The position numbers and the translations under genes were made by a program. A stretch of DNA of 64,000 nucleotides from Branchinecta lynchi (lineage: Eukaryota; Arthropoda; Branchiopoda; Anostraca; Branchinectidae): assembly GCA_023053575.1 (NCBI GenBank), contig JAKZAP010000001.1, forward strand, positions 30,460,533 through 30,524,532, read 5' to 3'. Of the stretch, positions 34,211-44,900 are shown piece after piece; within the stretch, counting starts at the first letter, position 1; each line of letters opens with the position of its first letter. The notes beneath the pieces were generated by a model. It did not search any database. It saw only the letters and a list, made by a program, of their open reading frames with translations, and was not told the origin of the DNA.

Positions 34211-34251
34211 CATTAAAGTTTCACTGAAAAGGGCTGAGACGGAACAACCTA

Positions 34252-34587
34252 CACTGTCAGAAATTTCATAACAGATAACACGAGGATGCGCGTTTCAACA
34301 GATAATGCGTAACAGATAACAAGTCGGGTCTATCTGTTGTGTTTCAAATCTTATGCATAATAAGCGTTACTATCAGGAAGAACCGAAAAACCGCCAAAAA
34401 GTATCTGTTGAGTTTTCCGACATCATAAGGAATAAAGTCAATAGATGCTTTTTTGGCTCTTCCTAACAAAGCTTTTATGCATAACATTTTTTTCAAACAC
34501 AACAGATAGCATCCGAAGAGTTATCTGTTACGGATTATCTGCTGAAACCGCACATCCTCGTGTTATCTATTATGAAACTTAGGACAG
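34252..34587. mobile_element. Inverted-repeat element family C, copy 2
   Basis: It starts CACTGTCAGAAATTTCATAA, followed by CAGATAACACGAGGATGCGC, and ends with the inverse GTTATCTATTATGAAACTTAG and GACAG. The middle contains ATGCATAA palindromes as in copies 1 and 3. No gene. Confidence 0.7.
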
Positions 34588-34599
34588 CGTAGTTACCTC

Positions 34600-34995
34600 A
34601 CTTGTTCACTTTAAGATGCTTGAAGACCCGCTGAAAATGCGTTACTTCGTTGTTCCGCTAGTCACCAATAATCGATTTTCAAATAGTGGAATTTCCGTGT
34701 GATTTGTGGTTGTATGTTTGTTGTATGCCTTACGGGAAATATTTACGATTTTTTTGTGTTCAGGTACTAAGCAATCTTCACCAATCTCACCACTGCCCAG
34801 TAGAAAGCCGCGTGTTGAGATTGAAATTTCTCTCGTCATAATAGAATTTCGGCTGTGGTGACGGCCGCAGATATTCTGAACGTCATAATAGAGCAGATAG
34901 TGGAAAAAAAAAAACTCTTTGCAGAATCCAAATAAATCATGTATTCAGCTAAATGACACACAAATAAGTTGGCTTTTCCGTTAAACTTTCACGGC
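34600..34995. repeat. Family E dispersed repeat, copy 2
   Basis: It shares GAAGACCCGCTGAAAATGCG, ATAGTGGAATTTCCGTGTGA, GACGGCCGCAGATATTCTGA and AATAAGTTGGCTTTTCCGTT with the copy at 27833-28610, in the same order but more compactly. Confidence 0.65.
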
Positions 34996-36342
34996 AGTCA
35001 GAAAGGCCAAATATTAAAATTTAAAATAGGTCAAAGGTAAGGCGCCTGTAAACAGAGAGCTTGAATAGAGCTAGGATTCCTTTTCTAGCTCTTAGCTATT
35101 CGGATTAAACTTGATTGATTGACTGATTGAATAGAACAAAAAAGGGCTGCCCATACGTTGATTTTTGTCCTTACTCACGCACTTCAGCGTGTTGTAGGGC
35201 GTGACCGTCTTGACGACACTTCCATCGCAGAACGCGCAAGTCTAGTTGTGTCTAGAAATCGAAAACCGGAGTTCCTTGAGAAACTTTTTTTTAAGGGGAG
35301 ACCGCAATGGCAGAGACCACAGCTGCATTCAAAAGAATTAGTGGAGAGATACTGGAGAAATGCGACCTAGAAAACTGAGAGCATTGGCGAACGTCAACAA
35401 GCAACACAAGGTTCAAGGTTATCTTTAACTTTAACAAATGTACCTTTAACACTTTCCGCTGCTGAGAGCAGAGCTCGAGTGCACACGAAAAAAATAAGCA
35501 AAATCAAGCTTTGCCGCTAGTTTATATGTGAATATATTTAATAACCAATTGGCCGTACAAAATACATGAGGTTACAATACACTTTCGTAAATCTGTTCGT
35601 AATCGTAAATTGGTTTCGAATTTTAATGTTCAGGATAGTATTAATACACTTTTTCGTTCGCATTCAAATCTATTTTCCCTCCACAAACATCCTGCCCTCT
35701 AAGCCCATGAAATTCTTAGCCAGTTTTTCATTCCTGAACCTGATTAATGTGCTTGTCTCTGTGTACAAATTTTAAGTCTATTTAGTGTGTTTTTTATTTA
35801 TACGAAAAGAATGTTGTCGTGTTTATTTACATTGTTTTGTTTAAGTGTTTTAATATGTATATTTTACTTTTGTGTTTTAATCATACTCCGCTGTTACGCA
35901 AAAAGCGGGTCATAAATAAATAAATAAATAAATTTACATCACTCAATACTTATATTTATTTACTAATACACTCTTTAAAAACTGGATTATTTTAAGTATC
36001 TTAGCTTTATTTTTTGTTTCAAGAACATCGGAGAACTTGATAGTATACCCATTAAGAAAATGTCTCCTGGGGTCTGAGAGTTGCTCGCGTTCAACCAGAA
36101 AATGGCCCCCGTCCTTTGTATTAAAGCACAGGGGGCATTGTCGCTTACTCTTTGGAGTCTTACTATCCCAATTACTCCGACCACGTACTGGCAGGCAGTT
36201 CGCTTGTAGCTGAAACCACAGGCACAGGCTCTCCACCGGTAGGTATAAGTAGAAGTAAAATTCCATTCAAGGTAGAATACGAACAACTTAGTGTTTGCCC
36301 TTGCTGACAGGCTAATGTGGGGTGGATACTTACGATTCCTAC
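34996..36342. other. lunapark intron; LINE 3' scraps, no gene
   Basis: A segment ending TTAAACTTGATTGATTGACT (about 35060-35130) looks like a LINE tail. A second plus-strand region (about 35560-35930) is followed by CATAAATAAATAAATAAAT and may be another LINE 3' end. The remainder has no recognisable feature. Confidence 0.4.
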
Positions 36343-36561
36343 CCTGGTCCAGCTCTTGCTGTCGTTGCGGAGGTTGTGCTTGGAACTGGGGCATGGGCGT
36401 CCGGTGCTGCAAATCAGGCATTGGTCTGGCTGGGGTTTGAGGCGGGACGAGTGGGCGCCCAACAGTCTTTGGTAAAGGTGTAGACTGAATCATTTGAACC
36501 CGCCTTGGTGCAGGTGTTGCAGGGGGTGGCAAGTCAGAAACGGTATTCCTACGACGAACGT
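36343..36561 (-). CDS. lunapark exon: proline-rich linker
   Basis: The acceptor ACATTTGCAG lies above 36561. The 219-bp exon (two bases, 72 codons, one base) ends at the donor CAGG|GTAGGA. It encodes a Pro/Arg/Gln-rich stretch (RRNTVSDLPPPATPAPRR, then VGRPLVPPQTPARPMPD). Lunapark proteins carry a Pro-rich linker between the coiled coil and the zinc ribbon. The donor is a weaker match than GTAAGT ten bases further on, but it is the one that keeps frame with the next exon. Confidence 0.8.
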
Positions 36562-36639
36562 CTGCAAATGTTGCTTTTTAGTCAAAGGCCAAAACTTTCG
36601 CTTGATCGCTAATCAGAAATACTCTTTTTCTTTCAAACG

Positions 36640-37850
36640 CCGCCACCCGCTTGAGAGTTATCGTGCTCTCAGACAGATGGACGGACGAACGGAGATATTT
36701 GCGCTGTCAAGAGTGCCAATCATTTTCAGACGGATCACAAACCCCTGACCTTTCCTCGAAGTCTACTTAAGAAACAAAACATAGGCTTATATTGAGTGAC
36801 GAGGGGTTGAGCCATGTCCTCTTGAGGTATGAGAACTGATGCCATATACCGATCACTTTTCGGTCCGTCGGTCTGTTGGTCCAGTCTTCTCGAGTTAGGG
36901 TACTTCTAGAAGTGCTAGGACGATGAAACTTGGCAGAGATATTAGGGACACGACCAAACTCACTTGGATATAGTCACTTGTCCGATCCAACCATCGTGGG
37001 GGGAGGGGGGGGGGGGGAATCCGGAAAATTGGTACATGCATTGCTTTCGAACGAGTGATCGGATGTTAATGAAACTTGATATCAGATATCTCAAGTCCGG
37101 ACCGGATCCGATCAATCTGGGGAGGGGGGGGGTGGAGGGGGAAACCGGCAATCGTGTGAAACTCTCAGAGTGGAGCGATCGGGATGAAACTTGGTGGGAA
37201 GAACAAGCACAAGCTCTAGATACATCACTGACAGAACTGGATCTGATTCGGACACTGTGGGGGGAGTTGGAGGAGGGTTCCGGAATTCCGGCTATCCGTA
37301 GTTAATGTACTTCCAGGTGGGCTAGAACGATAAAACTCGGCAGGCATATTAGGGACCCGACCAGATTAACTTGAAAAGAGTCACTCGCCTGATCCGACCA
37401 TCGTGGGGGGAGGGGGAGACGGCGGAATCCGAAAATTAGTTGCATGCATAACTTTTGAACGCGTTATCGGATCTTAATGAAAGATCTCATGTATCAGATG
37501 TCCCAGATGTGCGGGCAGGAATCGATGAGCTGGGGGGGGGGGGGGCTTTGGGCGAACCGGAAATCTTATGACACGCATAGAGTGGAGCGATCAGGATGAA
37601 ACTTGGTGGGAAGTACAGGCACAAATCCTAGGTGCATCAGTGACAGAATCGGACCGGATTCGGTAACCAGGGGGGGGGGGGGAGCTGTAGGGGGGTGCCC
37701 GGCATTCCGGTGATAATGAGTTAAGGAATGAGTTAAGGTAAATTCCAGATGTGCTAGGACGATAAAACTTTCCTGGAACATGAGAAACTTGACATCGTTG
37801 GGTTAGACATCGTCACTTCCCCAATCCGACCATCCCCTGAAGAACTCATC
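36640..37850. repeat. Family D array, reversed
   Basis: In minus orientation the order is the same as at 24.2-25.4 kb: GATGAAACTTGG, a C-tract (read here as G runs, for example about 36998-37017 and 37120-37134), GATCGGATC-type and CCGGAAT segments. Several sub-units of about 140-280 bp are present. The G runs are long enough to be prone to replication and assembly error. Confidence 0.55.
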
Positions 37851-39237
37851 TTAACCGCAAAATACAAAAAACACTTTTAAGCAAAATTTACTTTTTCCCG
37901 ATCGCCATGAGCACATGATCCTTTTTGCCTTAAGGGTTTTGCTTAGAAATTATTTTAAACCTGACGAGGACCCTTGCCAAGAAGGGCCGAAATATCGCTG
38001 ATGAAGAATCATAGCTGACGTATCCGTTGTAAACATTGTTTGAATAAATTTTAAGCACCCTTAAAATGCGCATCTAACCTAAAAGTGAAACAAACTTTTG
38101 ACCATCACTTCCATCCTCTGACCCAGCCTTGCAAGTTTGGCGTATCTTGACCGAAAAGTGAAAAAAATACTTTTGACCATCACTTCCATCTAACCCGGCC
38201 TTGCAAGTGCCATATGAGCTTCCAGCTCTTGTTTAGATTATATTGAACTGAATTGAATTAAAGAGGCCGACGGCCTACTTTTTGCAACATATTATTATTG
38301 TTGTTTAAAAAAATCATCCTCCAAAAACTGCCTCCGTAAAGACCACGACGAACCACCTATCTGACTCAGTGAAAAACGACCAAGGTAGCGAATAATCCTC
38401 AAAAAAGAAGTGAACTTAGTGAGGCGGTGTTACGAGTACTTCCAATTTTACGAGAATTAAGTAGGGCGGTACTGGATCTTTAATTCTTCGTTCTGTAGCA
38501 AGTCTAAGTTTTCCCTAGAAGTTTATTTCCAATTTAATCTCCGCCCAATCAGGTTGCTACAACACTGCAAGCTTCCTCCATTTGAATGACCCCTCGCACT
38601 ATTTACTCCTCAACTTACAGTATTTTAAAATATTTGAATACTTTAATACTATGCGGTGGTTTCAACTAATAACCCACGGTTTGGTCTGTTTTAAGCCCCT
38701 TCCGAGACCCTGTTGACTTGTAGCGAAAACAAAGAAACAACTTACATAACCGTTTTTTCTGATGGAAAAGCTTTTCGCAGACAACCACCGACAGTGTGAT
38801 ACACATCGAAGGCAGCAAAATACGGCAAATGAGAAAATCAGCATGGTTTTGTTCCAGGACTTAGAGTGTATCGTACGAACTTGGGGTCTCCGGGTTTAGA
38901 ATGGAGTGGTTATGGAAGTAGGTTGTATTAGTAATTAGTATTATAGGTGAGATTAAGGATAGGCAAGGGCGTCCCGAGGGGGGGGGGGGGGGGGGTAGTG
39001 TGTTAATTTCACAAAGATAAGAGTACAGTGACACCACCCATTCGGATCGCGAATTGCATAGTCAGAGCATGAATGCATTGCGACAAGAGAGATACAGATG
39101 TTCGACGACAAAGTAATATTATAAGTTCTTGGTAGCCAGGAGCCTCCCTTGCAAACCAGAAAAGATCGAAACCCCAAGGAAGGCTATAGAAGCTGACACT
39201 TGATCCTATTTCGTAGCAAAATATGAACAATAATTAC
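37851..39237. other. lunapark intron with a family A copy (37960-38045)
   Basis: The block CCTGACGAGGACCCTTGCCA, AGGGCCGAAATATCGCTGAT and TGTAAACATTGTTTGAATAAA (37960-38045) is a single arm of family A. A G run lies at about 38980-38995. Nothing else is recognised. Confidence 0.45.
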
Positions 39238-39289
39238 CAGTGCCGGGTGTTCCTGGCTTTATTGTAGTATTTTTCACGTCTTTCAGGGG
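39238..39289 (-). CDS. lunapark micro-exon, 52 bp
   Basis: The acceptor ATTTATTTTCAG lies above 39289 and the donor ACTG|GTAATT below 39238. The exon encodes 17 codons (PLKDVKNTTIKPGTPGT) plus one base. It was found because the exon at 55983-55797 ends in phase 0 and the exon at 36561 begins in phase 1; this short exon has exactly the needed start and end phases and clean splice sites. Identity rests on position and phase, since the linker is poorly conserved in the family. Confidence 0.7.
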
Positions 39290-39670
39290 CTGAAAATAAA
39301 TAAGTGTTTTTTAGAGCCAAGCTAAAACAGCCTAAGCATTTCCTTAAGCGCTGTTCAGCCCCAAGCTTCTTCCGCGCCTGTCTCAACTGGTAAAAAGATG
39401 TTAAAGCACACCCCGCAGTAAGCACTGTTTCTGCGAAGATTTTCAACGATAATTGCCTACTTCAAAATTAAGTTGCGCTCACCCATTGGCTAGAATTACA
39501 AATGCGGCATAATTTGCATAGCTCGTCTTCTTACCAATATGCTTCTCGAAAACAATGACAATTCTGATACGCCGCGTATAGAGGACAAACACAGCAAAGG
39601 TAGAAATCATGGGGGAGATAGAAGACACTTACGAAATGTAGAATCTTGCAGTGAGAACGGATGGAATATT

Positions 39671-40074
39671 GAGCGTGTTCCACCCTTCTAACAATAGTAA
39701 CTATTACTAACTATTAGTTACTATTTCCGTTGCAACCTCACGAAAAGTTATGCCCGGGCCACATTCAGTCACACCTGTACGTAATTTGGTTCATTAATTT
39801 GGTTAGTACCCACTCTTACGTTTCATCCTGGTCACATCTGGAACGAAGAATTCAAGATATATTACCACCATCATCACTCAAACGTAAACAAAACTGGCTA
39901 AAATCAGCGAATCTGGTCTGTGATTGGTCCAAACACTCGAAAGATACGTTTCAAAATGGCGGAGATGGATTTTTCCATCTCGACTATCTTACGTTTTCAA
40001 AGTCTTTTCTTCCCAATTTCGACCGTAAGACGGCCTTATTACCGACGTTATTACCAGGTGTGACTATAGTGGGG
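39671..40074. repeat. Left half of an older repeat split by the Polinton
   Basis: GAGCGTGTTCCAC (39671-39683) on this side and its reverse complement GTGGAACACGCTC (53949-53961) on the other side of the Polinton form a 13-bp inverted pair. Both flanks also hold runs of TAGTAACTA-type sequence. With the Polinton removed the two halves would lie about 650 bp apart, the size of a MITE. I could not find a target duplication, so the element call is tentative. Confidence 0.4.
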
Positions 40075-40080
40075 CACGGG
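40075..40080. other. Target-site duplication of the Polinton, left copy
   Basis: CACGGG here is repeated exactly at 53708-53713. Six-base duplications are the rule for Polinton/Maverick integration, which is carried out by the retroviral-type integrase. Confidence 0.95.
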
Positions 40081-40655
40081 AGTAGTATATAAAGCCGGGT
40101 TCTACTCCACCCTCCCCCCAATTTCAAAACCCCATTTTAACATCAATTTCTTAAATTTTAACATCCTTTTTACCAAATTATCCCCTTTTTTAAGAACATT
40201 TTTATTTTCTTACTTCCAAAATAAAGGATACAAGAAATGAGAATATTACCCTTTACTACATATAAAATACTACAATATACTACTACTTCTTTTTTTTTTA
40301 CATTTTTCATTTTTTACTGAGTAAACAGTTCTAAATCCACATATGTTTCTTTGTTCTTGTTTTCGCGTACAATAGGCTGCAAAACTAGATTTTTCTTTAA
40401 AAGTAATTCGTTAGCAATGGCATTATATTTCTGAGTTATAAACAAATCACATGGTTTGTCATTATGATTAATAACTACAACCAACTTATCACCATATTTT
40501 GTCTTAGCAATTCTCATTTTAACAATAGTATATTTCAATCCTAGAACTAGTTCTTCTTTCCTGATTGTCTCATTGTATTTATTCATTCTGATTGTATTCA
40601 AGACTTCCTTTGTGGACTCCATTTATTAGGGGATGATTTTATTAAATAAAAATCC
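40081..40655. repeat. Polinton left terminal inverted repeat, 575 bp
   Basis: It matches 53133-53707 in reverse complement from the terminal AGTAGTATA to AAATAAAAATCC, with no length difference and no mismatch where I compared them. The outermost bases contain TATATAAAG about 7 bp from the end, oriented inward. The repeat holds a complete 102-aa gene. Confidence 0.95.
40314..40622 (-). CDS. TIR-encoded 102-aa protein, left copy
   Basis: The protein is identical to that at 53166-53474 because the whole gene lies inside the inverted repeat. It reads outward, towards the element end. The start is ATG in TAATAAATGG. The sequence is basic in the first half (MNKYNETIRKEELVLGLKYT) and strand-rich in the middle (KYGDKLVVVINHNDKPCDLF, then ITQKYNAIANELL). 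The pattern is reminiscent of small OB-fold or ssDNA-binding-like proteins found in some arthropod and cnidarian Polintons, but I cannot confirm homology. A role at the termini, for example in replication, is an inference from location only. It has no recognisable catalytic motif and no membrane segment. Confidence 0.8.
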   Translation of the reverse strand: MESTKEVLNTIRMNKYNETIRKEELVLGLKYTIVKMRIAKTKYGDKLVVVINHNDKPCDLFITQKYNAIANELLLKKNLVLQPIVRENKNKETYVDLELFTQ

Positions 40656-41194
40656 CAATCGCTTTGAAACATCTGGTAATAGAAACCAACCACGTTTATC
40701 ATATAAATGCGATAGATACAAACGCAGTACTGAGTTTGCATGATGATATGATGATTACCGATTTTGAACTTTATAAAATATTTTTGCAAAACCCCACACC
40801 TCCAGACTTTGAAAATTAAGAGGTGTGATGTTGGTACACCCCGATTGGTGTAGTGTTTGTGGTGATGTGGCCTTAGTCTGGGGGGCCCTGAACGGGGAAC
40901 CCGCAAGTTTTTATTACCATCCCACTATCGACAAACAGAAACTGCGGTCAGTGGGATTCGAAGGTCTGAATGGTGATGAGTCAACGTTCGGCCGAGCGTT
41001 GAGCCACTACACCAAGGGTCCTTGTTCAATTCGCACAAGTTTCCGAGTTAAGATGAGATTGTGTTAGTCACGCCGGAGACTGTAATTACATCCCAAATTG
41101 GCGGCGAGACCTTTGAATGACGCAGCTCATTAATGCGCGTATAAAATAAAGATCTGTTTGACAGTTAGGAAACAATATTCAGTATAGCAATAGA
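40656..41194. other. Non-coding patch with GC-rich island and TATA-like box
   Basis: About 40830-41070 is markedly richer in G and C (GGGGGGCCCTGAACGGGGAA, GTTCGGCCGAGCGTTGAGCC) than any other part of the element. An 80-codon open frame across it has no recognisable domain. Downstream lies GCGTATAAAATAAAG (about 41137-41151), a good TATA-like box facing the plus strand, followed about 25 bp on by GACAGTTAG. Captured host sequence or a regulatory region are both possible. Confidence 0.45.
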
Positions 41195-41614
41195 CTATAT
41201 GTTTGGTAATTTCTCTTGAATTTTTATAGATTTATTACAATATTTATAGCCATTCAGACGGACTTGTTTCATGTATTTTTCGCGAGGAAAAAATCGAAAG
41301 GTTTTACGCATCTCTGTTTCTCTCTGAATTACCTCCTCAATTGTTAACTGTCCGCATTTTAGCATTGACAACAACTCAGTATAAAAATCATAAATAGTCC
41401 TAAATTCTGCTTTTCTATCAGCAATGCTTAATTGCTTTTCAATTATTTCGATGATAACAGCACCCAAACTTAAAGAAGCTAGCGGTAGCACTAGAAACGC
41501 AGACATTCCTGCTGCTGAAAAGAGGAATTTGGATACAAGTAAGCTATTACTTATACGATTGTAGTACTTGTAACTGCGACGGTAAACATACATTTTCTTT
41601 TCTAATTCTTCCAT
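41195..41614 (-). CDS. Two-TM membrane protein, 139 aa, SLATT-like layout
   Basis: The only internal gene on the minus strand of the element. It starts at ATG in TTATAAATGG. The N-terminus is basic and Tyr-rich (YVYRRSYKYYNRISNSL-type), followed by two hydrophobic stretches at about residues 24-41 and 43-58 (FLFSAAGMSAFLVLPLASLS, LGAVIIEIIE). An amphipathic helical C-terminal half follows (FRTIYDFYTELLSMLKCG, QLTIEEVIQRETEMRKTF). This order resembles SLATT proteins, two-TM proteins proposed to act as pore-forming effectors in bacterial conflict systems, but the similarity is by layout and a few residues only. Related small membrane proteins occur in other animal Polintons. It faces away from PolB, so the two have divergent promoters in 41615-41914. 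Confidence 0.75.
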   Translation of the reverse strand: MEELEKKMYVYRRSYKYYNRISNSLLVSKFLFSAAGMSAFLVLPLASLSLGAVIIEIIEKQLSIADRKAEFRTIYDFYTELLSMLKCGQLTIEEVIQRETEMRKTFRFFPREKYMKQVRLNGYKYCNKSIKIQEKLPNI

Positions 41615-41660
41615 TTATAATATAATAAAATTGTTTCGAAAAATATTTCTAACAAAATAA

Positions 41661-41770
41661 AGAGTAGTAACCAAATGCCGATTTCGTCAAGAGTAGTAAC
41701 CAAAAGCGGATTTTCGTTAAGAGTAGTAACCAAATGCCGATTTCGTCAAGAGTAGTAAAGAATAAAGGAA
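41661..41770. repeat. 29-30-bp minisatellite between divergent Polinton genes
   Basis: AGAGTAGTAACCAAATGCCG and variants start at 41661, 41690, 41720 and 41749, separated by ATTTCGTCAA-type sequence. The AGTAGTA core is also the first seven bases of the terminal inverted repeat. It lies in the divergent promoter interval between the 139-aa gene and PolB, so a protein-binding role is conceivable. Confidence 0.8.
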
Positions 41771-41914
41771 ACCCGTGACTAGTAGTAAAGCATGTGCGAA
41801 ACCCATAAGGGCGTCGGAAAATACATAGTAAAGGATTTGGAAAACCAGTGCTTTTCTTTACGGCTGAGAAAACGCAGACTGAGAAATTTATTAATAAAAA
41901 TATTCCCCTATTAA

Positions 41915-44900
41915 ATGATGAATACTGCAGAGGTTATTCAGCTTTGTAAAAAGGTTATATCGAACAACAAATCGGTTATACAAAGATTACCGCTATACAC
42001 ATATAATGAACTGCGGACTTATGCGAAAATTAATAAAATCAAAACAAATGGAGCTAAGAAACATGAAATAACAAATAATATAATAAACCATCTTAATAAG
42101 TATATTTTGATAGCTGAAGATAAAATTAAAATTGAACGCAGAAACGAAAGAACTCATAATAAGAACAGACCATCCGACTACAAACCAGAACCGAGATTAC
42201 GAACCATTCTGGAAGATGAGATAAAAGAAAATAATATCACCATTACAAAACTAAAACAAGAATACAATGATAACAAAGAAAAAGAGACAAGCGAATTAAA
42301 GAAATTTCTGAAAAACAAGAACCTATCAACTCGCGGAAACCGAGAAGAAGTACTAAAAAGAGTTGAAGAATACTATAATAATATTATTACCAAACATAAA
42401 GATTCCGTACAGAAAAATAGAGATATCATAAGAGATCAAACAGAAAGACGTGATAACAGTAGACAGAAAGTAGTCGATTTATCCACTCTCTTTATAAATA
42501 AGAAAAAAATCAAAGAAGAAAAATTGATTCCTGATCATTTATTTAGAAAGGAAGAAGAACAGCAGCCTACTATTTTTAGCGAAAGTGAGAATATATTCAC
42601 TATAAACGTTTCAGTTCAAGGTAATGGAGTTGACGAGCATACTCTTATTGCTTTTACTTTCGCAGATATACAGCGGCGAATGAACGAAATAAATCAATAT
42701 AGAGTTCAGTTTGTAACTCGTGCTATTTTCCATCGACAGGAGAATGATGAAGAAGTAGTAGTGTATTACAACAGTACTTCTTGGATTTTAAATAAAAATA
42801 GCATTCTTACTCATAATCATTTGGATGATAATAACAAGAGACTTAGTTCTTTAAGTAATACCCCTCGATCTGGGCTACAATTCAGTCGGTATGAAGGAAT
42901 TGATTATAGGATGACACGAATAGAATCTTACATGGGAGGAACGTTTAAAATACTGCCAGATTTCGTAAAAAATAAAAAAGCGTGCATAAATATAAAAAAT
43001 TTAGATCAAAAATGCTTTCTTTGGTCCATCTTAGCAAATCTACATCCAGCTAAGGATCATCCGGAAAGAATTTCGAAATATAAACAATATGAGAACGAAT
43101 TTGATTTCGAAGGGGTTACCAACTTCCCAATGGATACTAAAGATATACACAAATTTGAAAATAGATACAACATTAAGATTTGTTTATTTCAAATTGAAAA
43201 AGAGAAAATTATCAGAAGTCATATACTAAAAAGTACAATCAATGGCAAAACAGCTAAACATGTTATTAATTTATTATATTTCGATAATCATTATGTACTG
43301 GTAAAGGATCTGAGCAGATTAGTTGGTAGTCAAATCTCTAAAAATAAAACAAAGACATACCTATGCACTTTTTGCGGAAGGCATTTTACAAAAGAAGAAC
43401 AATATGAAAAACATGAAAGTAAAAATAATTGCGAAGATCCTGATATAATAATGCCTCCTGAAGGTTCAAGTATACAATATAAAAATATTGCAAAACAAAT
43501 GAAAGTACCTTATTGCATAATAGCAGACTTTGAGTCTTATAACGAAGAATACAATCAGGTAAACGGGAAGAAAACAATAAAAGTGGCCAAACAGAAACCA
43601 TTTGCTTACGGGTTTCAGGTATGCTGTTCCTTTGATACAAACCAGAACAAATACTATGACTATTTCGGTGAAGACGCTGCAGAACATTTTGTTAAAACCG
43701 TTACAAAAGTATCCACAGAAATTGCAGACAAATATGAAAGCAGACAAAGAAACCATACTTATACCAATGCAGAAATTACCGAAAAATGGAAAAATCTAAT
43801 GAATAAGACTTGTCACATCTGTACAACTGAAATTACTGAAAATCCTCACTTTGATCACGACCACATGACAGGAGAAGATAGGGGATTTGCTCATGCTGAA
43901 TGTAATATGAAATACAGGATTCCTAGGCATATCCCGGTAGTAATGCATAATTTATCAAAATATGATTCTCATTTATTTGTTCGAGAATTGATACCTGATA
44001 ACGGAATTTTTGAAAGTGCAGAAAGTTTCATATCATTCTCGAAATCAATAAGTATAAGAAAGACGGATGCGGAAATAAAATATGAGATCCGGTTTATAGA
44101 TTCAATTAGATTTATGGCTTCATCTTTAGACAAACTATCAGCAAATTTAGCAACATGTGATTGCAAAGTACCTTGTAATCATCTAAGACAGAATTTCAAA
44201 TTCACATCTAACAGCTTCAAAAATGACGATGAATTCAAAGAAATAATTAAAAAAGGGGTGTATCCCTATGAATTCGTAGATAGTTTCGATAAAATGAAAT
44301 GTACAAAGTTACCACCAATAGAAAGCTTTTATTCTAGGTTGACGGGGAAAGGTATTGACAAAAGTGATTATAAAAGAGCGGTATCTATATGGAAGCAATT
44401 TAACTGTGAAACATTACTTGATTATACTAAATTATACCTAAAAAGTGATGTGTTAATATTGTCGGATGTTGTAGAGAATTTCAGAAATGTGTGTATACAT
44501 AATTATGATCTGGATCCACTTCATTACTTCTCAGCTCCAGGATTAACATGGGATGCTTTCCTAAAGCATTCGAAAGTAGACTTGCCGTTATTCTCAAAGG
44601 AAGACATGTATACCTTTATAGAAAAAGGAATAAGAGGTGGTGTATCCCAATGTATAAAAAGATACGCAAAAGCAAATAATAAATATACAAGTGATTATAA
44701 TAAGCATAAACCACCTAATTATTTAATGTATTTGGACGCTAATAATTTATATGGGTGGGCGATGTCGCAGAATTTACCAGCGAATGATTTCCAATTCATT
44801 TCCATACCGGATGATTTGAAAGAAAGGAATGAATACGAATCACTCGAGTATTACAACCATCTAAAAACTCACATCAATTCGATAATGAAATTACAGAATG

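Noticed and set aside
40825..41067. 80-codon open frame in the Polinton GC-rich island
   Set aside because: No TAAATG start, no recognisable motif, and composition unlike the other element genes; kept only as a compositional oddity.
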